A stretch of DNA of 64,000 nt from Weeksellaceae bacterium (GTDB taxonomy: Bacteria > Bacteroidota > Bacteroidia > Flavobacteriales > Weeksellaceae), in the NCBI GenBank assembly GCA_022013695.1, contig JAKLPS010000007.1, positions 1 to 64,000 on the forward strand, read 5' to 3'. Within the stretch, counting starts at the first letter, position 1; every line of letters begins with the position of its first letter. The notes below the pieces were generated by a model. That model was not told where the DNA came from, did not search any database, and saw only the letters and a program-made list of their open reading frames with translations. A program made the translations under genes and the position numbers. Positions 28,301 to 35,293 of this stretch are shown piece after piece.

Positions 28301-29271
28301 ATTCGCCAGATCTTAATCCAAAACTGGTTTACGACGAAGAGCCAAGCGCCATCGTCAAATCATCGGGAAAAGTGGTGAACGGTAATTACACCGTAGAGTT
28401 TTATGTGCCAAAAGACATCAATTATGAAACCGGAAACGGAAGGATCCTTGCCTACGCAGACAATTTCGAAAATGCAAAAGCCAATGCACACGACGTTTTT
28501 ACCAATCAAGTGCAGGTTGTAGGCGATATAAATCCTGCTGGCATCAACGATTCCGAAGCACCGGCAATCAATCTTTATATGAACAATACCAATTTTGCGA
28601 ATGGCGGGATCACCGATCAAAATCCAATGCTTTTGGCCTGCGTGAAGGATAATATGGGAATCAACTCGACGGGTGCTGGCATTGGTCACGATATCACGTT
28701 CGTTTTGGACGGCAACATCGTCAACACAACAGCGATCAACGATTATTTCTCGTCTGGCGACGGCAATGGCTGCAGCTTTGGGGATCTTAAGGATTATCAA
28801 AAAGGATCGGTCACATTCCCATTAAAAAGTTTGTCGCCCGGCGAGCATCAGTTAGTTTTCAAAGTTTGGGACATCAACAATAATTCCGCTTCCTCTACGT
28901 TAAACTTTGTAGTCAAAGACGAGTCGGAGAAAAATTTAGTAGTCAACAGACTTCTGAACTGGCCAAATCCCTTTACCAACAAGACTTATGTACAGTTTGA
29001 GCACAATTGCGATGATATCTTGGATGTGAATGTTCAAATTTATACAATCACAGGGAAAATTGTAAGAACGCTTTCGGCAAGTGTATCTGCTGAACCATTC
29101 CTGCAAGGCTTCAGAACGCCAAGGCAAGCGATAGAATGGGACGGCAAAGATGATTTTGGTGATACTGTAGCAAAAGGTACCTATATTTTTAAGATCTTTG
29201 CACGCAGTCAAAATCAGGACAAATGCTCCGGAAGCGCAACAGCTGTTGAAAAAATGGTTTTATTAAAATAA
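25333..29271 (+). CDS. porU: Type IX secretion system sortase PorU
   Basis: A 1,312-residue peptidase C25 (gingipain-like) protein with a signal peptide ending near FSHAQ. Catalytic residues are H791 in FYFGHGG and C829 in STITCEFTLWDE. The C-terminal region (NWPNPFTNKTYVQFEHNCDD and DVNVQIYTITGKIVRTL) resembles a type IX sorting domain. PorU cleaves C-terminal signals from secreted cargo at the cell surface and joins the proteins to A-LPS. ATG at 25333 is chosen over a TTG one codon earlier. It is followed 42 bases later by porV, its binding partner, and divergent from gldJ. Confidence 0.93.
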   Translation: MKFKFYILLFFIISIFSHAQKITLNWEGYKEVDYGTEKLTYPFFSNYTYRIEPNSIYVNLTIKTENQIKLDQFVWEPMAARDIKDLKINSLSSSPKSSVNYFYSEIEKKESAHVSVEAIKVDNYKIYKLISFSITQTGKNVAALNKNGTNRLGTSQNPLKSGTFYKIKVDKSGIFRITKQFLQQNGINTAGINPKNFRIYGNGGVMLPEHNQDNRFNALQEDAIQVVGEDDGVWNDSDYALFYAQGPNGYNLYDTNNGNGYKRIETRDSYPNNLVNIYNDVSYYFINFDTGPGKRVQTMDNDLPSELITRYDDYQVLNEEKYNLARLGRIWTGDVISGTREIVFSTRSPMKPDDIIRFQTQVIGFEAQSGKITFDVNGTKKEQTLSSDASSFVTLPFAQTITNQSGNTVKFNYTSSTGANPNAKFYFDYAEVQYKEDLSFNNSQMNFRDFEIMEGSGTPYGFSISNAAGIDQVWDVSDLTNAKKVTNKNAQNSVFNFGYVAGNPYFNNEFAAFKNSAAFDPGFVGKIDNQDLSALQNVDYLIITQPAYFSQAQRLASYHQSKSGFNVQMVDVNKIYNEYSSGSKDITAIRDFVSRLNSPLGTLKYVFLLGDTSYDFKNRISNNTDVLPSYQSEYSADVKGSYITDDYFVMTRPQTAPRPTDIVPDLPIGRLPADNIAEAKTMIDKTLAYYNALPGQSSPFGEWRMKLDFVADDDADGIGPPPIGKPFHDLVDYSVKENFETATDKPEYNVRKLYLDAFPAITSAGGQRFPQVNQAISNDVGNSLYLFYFGHGGINGWAQERVLSPTEVQGFNNFTSVYSRFPLVSTITCEFTLWDEPSANSAGEQLMKLSTGGAATMITSSRAITVTYGRQFTQFFTTNLFKLYNDDFLALGDAHLRARQQFNTAYGGSSDPLRVNFLGDPAMKMSRPQRLLKIDNVETPVPGKVRALDFVTIKGHVNKADGTLDTAFNGRIAINIFDKKIKKTTLNNDNSPDLNPKLVYDEEPSAIVKSSGKVVNGNYTVEFYVPKDINYETGNGRILAYADNFENAKANAHDVFTNQVQVVGDINPAGINDSEAPAINLYMNNTNFANGGITDQNPMLLACVKDNMGINSTGAGIGHDITFVLDGNIVNTTAINDYFSSGDGNGCSFGDLKDYQKGSVTFPLKSLSPGEHQLVFKVWDINNNSASSTLNFVVKDESEKNLVVNRLLNWPNPFTNKTYVQFEHNCDDILDVNVQIYTITGKIVRTLSASVSAEPFLQGFRTPRQAIEWDGKDDFGDTVAKGTYIFKIFARSQNQDKCSGSATAVEKMVLLK

Positions 29272-29313
29272 CAAACACATTATATCGGTAAATTTTACCT
29301 TAAAAGAACAAAA

Positions 29314-30444
29314 ATGAATTTAACAAAAAGATTATTTTTAGGATTAGGAATCGGCGCAAGTGCCCTTGCTTTTTCTCAAAACATTCAGCCGGTACTTACC
29401 GGAGCCCCCTTCCTCAGAATTTCTCCAGATGCAAGAGCTGGTGGTATGGGAGATCAGGGTGTGGTCACATCTACAGACGTTTTTTCCCAATTCTGGAACG
29501 CTTCCAAATATCCATTTGCTAAGGTCTCGTCAGGATTTGGAGTCAATTATACGCCTTATATGAGCAAGCTTACGAATGACGTATTCTTGCTTTATGGATC
29601 TTACTACACATTTTTAGGAGACGACGAGCGTTCTACGATAAGTGCCAGTATCTATTACTTCAATATGGGAGATGTAGATCTGACGGACTTTGTGGGAAAT
29701 GAAGTGATCCAAGGTGGTACTGCAAAACCCAACGAATTCTCGGTTGACCTTGCTTATGCTTTGAAACTGACCGATAATTATTCCATGGCGGTCACCGGTA
29801 GATTCATCCGGTCAGACATTGGTGGCGGCTTCAACTCCAACAGCACTCTAAAACCTGCCAATTCCTTTGCAGTAGATGTTTCAGGATATTATATGTCGCC
29901 AAAGCACGAGAGTATCAGCGGCTACGAAGGTAGAGTGAAAGCAGGTTGGGCGGTGCAAAATTTAGGCCCAAGATTGGATTACACAGGCGACGAAGAATCC
30001 CGATCTTACCTTCCGACGATGGCCAGATTAGGCTTGGGTTATGATCTATTAATTGATGACCAAAACCGTTTCAGTCTAAGTGGCGAGGCCTCCAAAATTC
30101 TCGTGCCTGGGCCAGACGAAACCACTGGAAATATACCCAATGTCGGGGTAATCGAAGGAATTGGAAAATCCTTCAACAACAAGAAAAGTATTATGTTCAG
30201 CGGGGCAGCAGAGTATTCTTATGACGAAACCTTTGCTTTAAGAGCGGGATATTTCACAGAGGCACCAGAGCAAGGCGCCAGACAATATGCGACAGTTGGG
30301 GTAGGATTCAAATATGCTTCCTTCGGCTTGGATCTATCATACCTCATCAACACCTCCAAGATCAATTCTGCTTTGGACAACACTCTCAGATTTGGTTTGA
30401 CGTGGAACATCGGTAGCGAAACTTACAACGCGCAGGACTATTAA
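29314..30444 (+). CDS. porV: Type IX secretion system outer-membrane protein PorV (LptO)
   Basis: A 376-residue outer-membrane beta-barrel with a signal peptide ending ALAFSQ. The segment FLRISPDARAGGMGDQGVVTS, with SQFWNASKYPFA after it, is diagnostic of PorV, a FadL-like barrel. PorV shuttles folded cargo from the SprA translocon to the PorU sortase at the surface. The protein ends SETYNAQDY. The gene forms an operon with porU and is closed by a strong terminator. Confidence 0.93.
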   Translation: MNLTKRLFLGLGIGASALAFSQNIQPVLTGAPFLRISPDARAGGMGDQGVVTSTDVFSQFWNASKYPFAKVSSGFGVNYTPYMSKLTNDVFLLYGSYYTFLGDDERSTISASIYYFNMGDVDLTDFVGNEVIQGGTAKPNEFSVDLAYALKLTDNYSMAVTGRFIRSDIGGGFNSNSTLKPANSFAVDVSGYYMSPKHESISGYEGRVKAGWAVQNLGPRLDYTGDEESRSYLPTMARLGLGYDLLIDDQNRFSLSGEASKILVPGPDETTGNIPNVGVIEGIGKSFNNKKSIMFSGAAEYSYDETFALRAGYFTEAPEQGARQYATVGVGFKYASFGLDLSYLINTSKINSALDNTLRFGLTWNIGSETYNAQDY

Positions 30445-30471
30445 CTGAATTTATTATCCTCAAATAAATTT

Positions 30472-30503
30472 TGCCAGGGCTTTTGTGCTTTGGCATTTTT
30501 TTT
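30472..30503 (+). terminator. Terminator after porV
   Basis: TGCCAGGGC (30472-30480) pairs with GCTTTGGCA (30487-30495) over nine positions, two of them G-U, with a 6-base loop and eight T residues. Confidence 0.8.
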
Positions 30504-30536
30504 AGTCACAGTTTCATCGTTTATTACCACTTAACA

Positions 30537-30564
30537 TTGCTCCGCAATACTTTGCATAATTTTG
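30537..30564 (+). promoter_or_regulatory. Promoter of the FUSC-family gene
   Basis: TTG (30537-30539), a 17-base spacer and TAATTTTG (30557-30564) match the flavobacterial consensus. The -7 box ends four bases before the ATG at 30569, so the mRNA is probably leaderless. Confidence 0.55.
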
Positions 30565-30568
30565 CAAT

Positions 30569-32824
30569 ATGAACTATAGTTCCGAACTCAAAAAATTCTT
30601 AACCAGCCAATACATCTATTCCGGGGCAAGGATCGCTCTTGCAATAGTAGTTCCAAGCATCATCTTGGCACATTTCGGTGTACTGAAGGAATATTTTCTG
30701 TTCCCGCTCGGCACCAGCTTCGTTGGCCTCACAGATCAGCCTGGACCATTTATCCGACGAAGAAACACGCTCTTATTATCTGTTTTTTCATTTTTTTTAA
30801 TCGCCGTTATTGCAAGTCTGCTCAAGGATTTTCCCGTCGCCGTCTATTTCGAGGTCATCTTGTTTGGATTCTTTCTATCGATGGTGGGTGTTTACGGATC
30901 TCGGCTGGCCACTTTCGGATCTATTGCGCTGGTGGTTCTCAGTATTTTTATCGATGGGCACCTCACAGGCGATAATATTCTAAAAAGCTCCTTCATCTTC
31001 TTTCTCGGGTGCCTGTGGTTTTTTCTTGTATTTTTGGTTGTTTCCAAGCTTCAGCCTTACAAACTGGCAAGCCAAATGGTAGGCGAGAATTATCTGGAAC
31101 TGGCCGATTATCTCCGAATCAAAGCGGGATATTACACAAAAAATCCGGATTTCGAGGCGCTGCTGGATGCGTTGATTTCTCAGCAGATCAAGATCAAAAA
31201 CCACCAGGAAGATACCCGAGAAATGGTTTTCAAAACCAGAACCATCGTCAATGAATCCACCACACAGAGCCGAATTCTGATGCTGGTTTTTCTTAATTCT
31301 TTTGACCTCTTCGACAAGCTGCTCACTTCCGAAAATGATTACAAAAGAATCAATGTGGTTTTCGGAAACAGCTCTCTCCTCCAAAAAATCCACGATTATT
31401 TGCTACAGATGGCAGACGAAGTAAGCACGCTGGGAATCTCGCTGCAAAGCGGTTTGCCATTCCGTCAAAGTATCAATTTCGATGATGAATTGAAGTTGAT
31501 CTATGACGAATTCTTTGAGCATCGCTCTCATAGATTCTCGTCCGAAACATTGGAAGACTTTATGATGATGCGCCAGCTTTTGATGCGCGTCACCGAGATT
31601 ACAGACGAAGTAAAAACGATTGTCACCGTCTATACCCAAGATAAAAAATTGGCCAAAAGCTTATCCTCTGGTTTGGATTATTCCCAGTTCCTGCCAAAAG
31701 AGGAAAAAATTAATCTGCAGGTTTTCTTCTCCAATTTTTCGCTCCATTCGGCGCACTTTCGGCACGCCATCAGAGTCACCACTGCTTTATTAATCGGTTA
31801 CATCGTGTCTCGGTTTCCAATTCTTGGCATCGGACATTCCTATTGGATTCTTATTACCATTATTGCCATTTTCAAACCGGCTTATGCGACGACAAAACAC
31901 CGGAATCTACTGCGCCTATTTGGAACCATTGCGGGCGGTTTTGTTGCGTATATCATTCTCTACTTTGTCTCAGATCCGCGGGCCATTCTTTTCATTCTTT
32001 TAATGAGTATGATCTTGTGCTTCAGCTTGTTAAAATCGAAATATTTCTGGGCAGTTCTATTTATGACGATCTATATTTTCCTTTCTTTCAATTTTTTGAA
32101 GCCGGGGAATGTGAATGTTATTTTTAAAGACCGAATTTTGGATACATTGATCGCCGGTGTGGTTACGTTCCTGGTGGCTTATTTTATTCTGCCCGTTTGG
32201 GAGCATACGCAGAATCTGGATCTGATGAGAAAATCGTCTAAAAGTAATTTGGCCTATTTCCGGAAAATAATGGATCACTTCGGCAAAAAAAATCTTACAG
32301 ATCAGGACTTCCGCTTCTATAGAAAGAATGCGATCATCGATCTTGCCAACCTTTCCGACAATTTCCAGCGAATGATTTCTGACCCAAAAAATCGGCAACG
32401 AAAGTTGGAAACCATTCATCAGTTTGTGACCACCACGCATTTGATCACCGCCTACACGGCGTCTTTAGCTCAATATTCAAAATCTGGACACGAGTTTCCG
32501 GAAATCGATTTTCAAAACTGGAAAATCAAGATCTCTGCGGAATTGCTCAGAACCTCTGCCCTACTTTTTCAAAAAGATCTGAATGAACAACACCAGTCCG
32601 ACAGCAAAATAAATCCCGACGATCAGGTTTTGGATTTGTTGGAAAAACGAAAAGCGGAATTGGAAAATCAGGCTGTTTCCCAGGAACGGATATTTCGCGT
32701 CAGTCATTTGACTGAGATCAAAAATATTAGAGAACTTCTGGAATTAATTTATGATGTGGCAAAAGACCAGCGAAAAATCATTGAGCAATACCTGACGTAT
32801 CAATCCACAAGCGCGAGGCAGTAG
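30569..32824 (+). CDS. FUSC-family (YccS-like) inner-membrane protein
   Basis: A 751-residue membrane protein. Two blocks of about six hydrophobic helices (residues 20-165 and roughly 395-545) are each followed by a long soluble helical domain, the duplicated plan of YccS/YhfK and fusaric-acid resistance proteins. Recognisable parts are LGTSFVGLTDQPGPFIRRRN in the first block and HSYWILITIIAIFKPAYATTKHRN then RLFGTIAGG in the second. Its transport role is unknown. The 3' end overlaps the convergent phosphopantetheinyl transferase gene by 25 bases. Confidence 0.85.
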   Translation: MNYSSELKKFLTSQYIYSGARIALAIVVPSIILAHFGVLKEYFLFPLGTSFVGLTDQPGPFIRRRNTLLLSVFSFFLIAVIASLLKDFPVAVYFEVILFGFFLSMVGVYGSRLATFGSIALVVLSIFIDGHLTGDNILKSSFIFFLGCLWFFLVFLVVSKLQPYKLASQMVGENYLELADYLRIKAGYYTKNPDFEALLDALISQQIKIKNHQEDTREMVFKTRTIVNESTTQSRILMLVFLNSFDLFDKLLTSENDYKRINVVFGNSSLLQKIHDYLLQMADEVSTLGISLQSGLPFRQSINFDDELKLIYDEFFEHRSHRFSSETLEDFMMMRQLLMRVTEITDEVKTIVTVYTQDKKLAKSLSSGLDYSQFLPKEEKINLQVFFSNFSLHSAHFRHAIRVTTALLIGYIVSRFPILGIGHSYWILITIIAIFKPAYATTKHRNLLRLFGTIAGGFVAYIILYFVSDPRAILFILLMSMILCFSLLKSKYFWAVLFMTIYIFLSFNFLKPGNVNVIFKDRILDTLIAGVVTFLVAYFILPVWEHTQNLDLMRKSSKSNLAYFRKIMDHFGKKNLTDQDFRFYRKNAIIDLANLSDNFQRMISDPKNRQRKLETIHQFVTTTHLITAYTASLAQYSKSGHEFPEIDFQNWKIKISAELLRTSALLFQKDLNEQHQSDSKINPDDQVLDLLEKRKAELENQAVSQERIFRVSHLTEIKNIRELLELIYDVAKDQRKIIEQYLTYQSTSARQ

Positions 32825-33411
32825 TTTTCGAAAAAGAAAATTTTTGCTTGATAAAAGTCCTCGTTTTCATCATCGTAAACCCTGCATTTTACTGAAAATT
32901 CTTCTTTCAAATCAAAGGGCAAAACATCATAATGCTTTTTCAGAGACCAATGTTTGCTGTGATGAATTTTGTAAAGCGCTTCTTTTACGCACCAAATTGC
33001 TGTTAAGAAATCAACTTCTTCTTGATCCTTAATGAAACCATTCTCGTGAAGGATAAACTTGTGTCGGATATTTTTGATCTTGTCTTTTCGTTTTTCAATA
33101 TCGATTCCAATCTTATTTTTAGAAATGGCCAAACCTGCCAGAGGAAAAGAATGGCTCACAGAAATCTGAAAATCATTAGGAAAAAGGTAGGGTTCACCAC
33201 TTTTTCTATATAATATTTTGTGATTCGGAAGCACCGTTTTCAGTAGTTTTCGCACCATCAGAACCTCGGCAATTTTCTGAGGATGATATCCCAAAATCTT
33301 ATGCTGGTTCTCGGGTTCCAACAAAATGTCCGGATTCAGCGCTTCTTTCTCATCAAATTCCCAAATCAAAATGGTGGCAATATCGTCGGAAAAGTCTTTG
33401 TAGAGGGGCAT
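32800..33411 (-). CDS. 4'-phosphopantetheinyl transferase superfamily protein
   Basis: A 203-residue Sfp-type transferase. SVSHSFPLAGLAISKN, the Mg-binding GIDIEKRKDKI, and WCVKEALYKIHHSKH are the three conserved blocks of the family. It transfers the phosphopantetheine arm of CoA to a serine on a carrier protein. The cognate carrier is not in the window. It overlaps the FUSC gene tail-to-tail by 25 bases and has no terminator of its own visible. Confidence 0.85.
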   Translation of the reverse strand: MPLYKDFSDDIATILIWEFDEKEALNPDILLEPENQHKILGYHPQKIAEVLMVRKLLKTVLPNHKILYRKSGEPYLFPNDFQISVSHSFPLAGLAISKNKIGIDIEKRKDKIKNIRHKFILHENGFIKDQEEVDFLTAIWCVKEALYKIHHSKHWSLKKHYDVLPFDLKEEFSVKCRVYDDENEDFYQAKIFFFENYCLALVD

Positions 33412-33517
33412 TGAATATTTCTAATTATTTGAACAACGACAAAAAGAATCGTTTCACAAAATACAAAAATTATTAAACCACAACTTAAAAATTCCTTAAA
33501 TTTTAATTTTTAATATC

Positions 33518-33544
33518 TTGTTAACATTTAAGCAAGTAAATTTG
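33518..33544 (+). promoter_or_regulatory. Promoter of the RND efflux operon leader gene
   Basis: TTG (33518-33520), 16 bases, then TAAATTTG (33537-33544). The -7 element ends ten bases before the ATG at 33555, giving a very short leader. Confidence 0.45.
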
Positions 33545-33554
33545 CACTATCAAA

Positions 33555-33929
33555 ATGAAAAAGGGAATTATATATCTGTTGATGAGCATTTTTCTTCTGT
33601 TTACGGTTGAAAATAAGCAAACGCTTGATCTGCATCCAGATTTCCCAAGTAGATGCTCTCAAGGTCTTTCATTGGCCAAGAAGCACCACATTGATAAATC
33701 TCTTGAAAAGGCCGCTTTTCAGCCGGCTAATGATTCTCTTGATGCTCCAGAAGAAAGCCATCTCCAGCTTAAAATTTCGGATTCGCCCGATGTGATCGTC
33801 CTTTGCGCTTTGTCTTTCGGCTATCTTTTGCATCGCGATTTAGGATACAAAAAGCAAATCTTTGTGGAGCGAAACATCGTTATCCAATCGATAAAGAGGT
33901 ACCTTCTGTTGCGTTCCATCCGTATATAA
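33555..33929 (+). CDS. Small exported or membrane protein ahead of the RND pump
   Basis: A 124-residue protein with a hydrophobic N terminus (residues 4-18), a polar middle with a single Cys (PSRCSQG), a second hydrophobic patch (VIVLCALSFGYLL, about residues 86-98) and a basic tail. I do not recognise a family. It has a good promoter and precedes the RND adaptor gene by 183 bases on the same strand, so it may belong to that regulon. The intervening gap holds only short imperfect inverted repeats (for example GGTATT/AATACC near 34018-34039) and no clear terminator. Confidence 0.5.
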   Translation: MKKGIIYLLMSIFLLFTVENKQTLDLHPDFPSRCSQGLSLAKKHHIDKSLEKAAFQPANDSLDAPEESHLQLKISDSPDVIVLCALSFGYLLHRDLGYKKQIFVERNIVIQSIKRYLLLRSIRI

Positions 33930-34112
33930 ACGGCTCATTTTCAAAAAACAAAGTTCCCTTCGTATAAGGTGATTTCGGTTTTGAATATTCCCCAACTTAA
34001 ATTTCAATGTGTATGATGGTATTTCTCATCATTAATACCTCCTCAACATAAAAACAAAATAGTACTGAAATGAAATGGAAAGTTTCATTGAGCCTTAAAA
34101 AAAATAAAAATT

Positions 34113-35198
34113 ATGAACAAAAGAATTATGTTATCTGTTGCTCTCAGCGCCTTGCTGATGATCTTCAGCTGCAAAGACAAGAAAGAAGAAAAGGAAGAAA
34201 AAGTGGTTTATCCCGTGACTACAGGCGTGAAAATGGATACCGTGATCACGAAGGATTATGTTGCACAGATCCAATCCCTCAAAAATATCGAGATCCGAGC
34301 TCAGGAAAAAGGATTTCTAGAGAAGATCTTTGTAGACGAAGGTCAATTTGTACAAGCTGGACAGACGCTGTTCAGGATTATGCCGCAAATCTATCAGGCA
34401 GAGCTCCTTAAAGCCCAAGCAGAGGCCGAGCAAGCAAAAATTGAACTTCAAAATTCCAGCACATTGGCCAGCAACAATATCGTTTCCAAAAACGAAAGAG
34501 CGATGTCCAAAGCAAAACTTGATGCTGCGAATGCCGAAATGAAGTTGGCTGAGATCCATTTGAACTTTACCAATGTAAAAGCCCCATTTTCTGGATTTAT
34601 CAATAGAATTCCGTTGAAACTGGGAAGTCTGGTGGACGAAGGCGATTTGCTGAGCAGCCTTTCGGACAACACCGGAGTATATGCCTATTTTAATGTTTCG
34701 GAGCCGGAATATATCAATTATCAGACGCATGCTGCGGAACGAGGAAACACTCAAGTCTCTCTCGTGATGGCTAATGGCGAGCCACTTCCGGACAAAGGAA
34801 TCATCACAAACATCGAAGGCGAATTTGATAACGAAACAGGAAATATCGCTTTCCGGGCCAAATTTCCGAATCCGAATCAATTACTAAGGAATGGCGAAAC
34901 GGGAAAAGTCCAGATGACCGTTCCGTTGAAAAACGCGTTGATCATTCCGCAGAAAGCGACTTACGAAATCCAGGATCAGATCTACGTTTTCGTTGTGAAC
35001 AGGAATGGGAAAATAAGCTCAAAAAACATCAAAGTTTCCTACTCTCTTCCCGATATGTACGTTGTTTCCGGAGGTATCACAGAAGATGACAAATTCCTGC
35101 TGGAGGGAATTCAAAAAGTGAAAGACGATCAAACCGTGGAAACCAAATTCCAGAATCCGAAGAAAGTGCTACAATCCTTAAAATTAAAAGCAGACTGA
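34113..35198 (+). CDS. RND efflux periplasmic adaptor (AcrA/MexE type)
   Basis: A 361-residue lipoprotein (lipobox MIFSC, Cys20). It has the two lipoyl halves (ERAQEKGFLEKIFVDEGQFV-like region near residues 60-80 and LNFTNVKAPFSGFINRIPLK), a short coiled coil, and the beta-barrel and membrane-proximal domains. It links the RND pump encoded next to the outer-membrane lipoprotein channel. In this cluster the order is adaptor, pump, channel, the usual one for Bacteroidota HAE1-type systems. Confidence 0.9.
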   Translation: MNKRIMLSVALSALLMIFSCKDKKEEKEEKVVYPVTTGVKMDTVITKDYVAQIQSLKNIEIRAQEKGFLEKIFVDEGQFVQAGQTLFRIMPQIYQAELLKAQAEAEQAKIELQNSSTLASNNIVSKNERAMSKAKLDAANAEMKLAEIHLNFTNVKAPFSGFINRIPLKLGSLVDEGDLLSSLSDNTGVYAYFNVSEPEYINYQTHAAERGNTQVSLVMANGEPLPDKGIITNIEGEFDNETGNIAFRAKFPNPNQLLRNGETGKVQMTVPLKNALIIPQKATYEIQDQIYVFVVNRNGKISSKNIKVSYSLPDMYVVSGGITEDDKFLLEGIQKVKDDQTVETKFQNPKKVLQSLKLKAD

Positions 35199-35293
35199 AA
35201 CATAGTTGATAATGAATGGGTGATAATGGTCATTCAACCACATCTCAATCATCCATAATTTATCATTTATAGTTAATAATTTATCATTAATGT

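Noticed and set aside
34070-34411. Plus-strand frame overlapping the start of the RND adaptor
   Set aside because: Out of frame with the clear lipoprotein adaptor, and its Arg-rich composition is typical of a shadow frame.
35199-35293. Repeated TAATTTATCATT strings before the RND pump gene considered as a CRISPR or operator array
   Set aside because: Only two imperfect low-complexity copies with unequal spacing, best described as simple AT-rich sequence.
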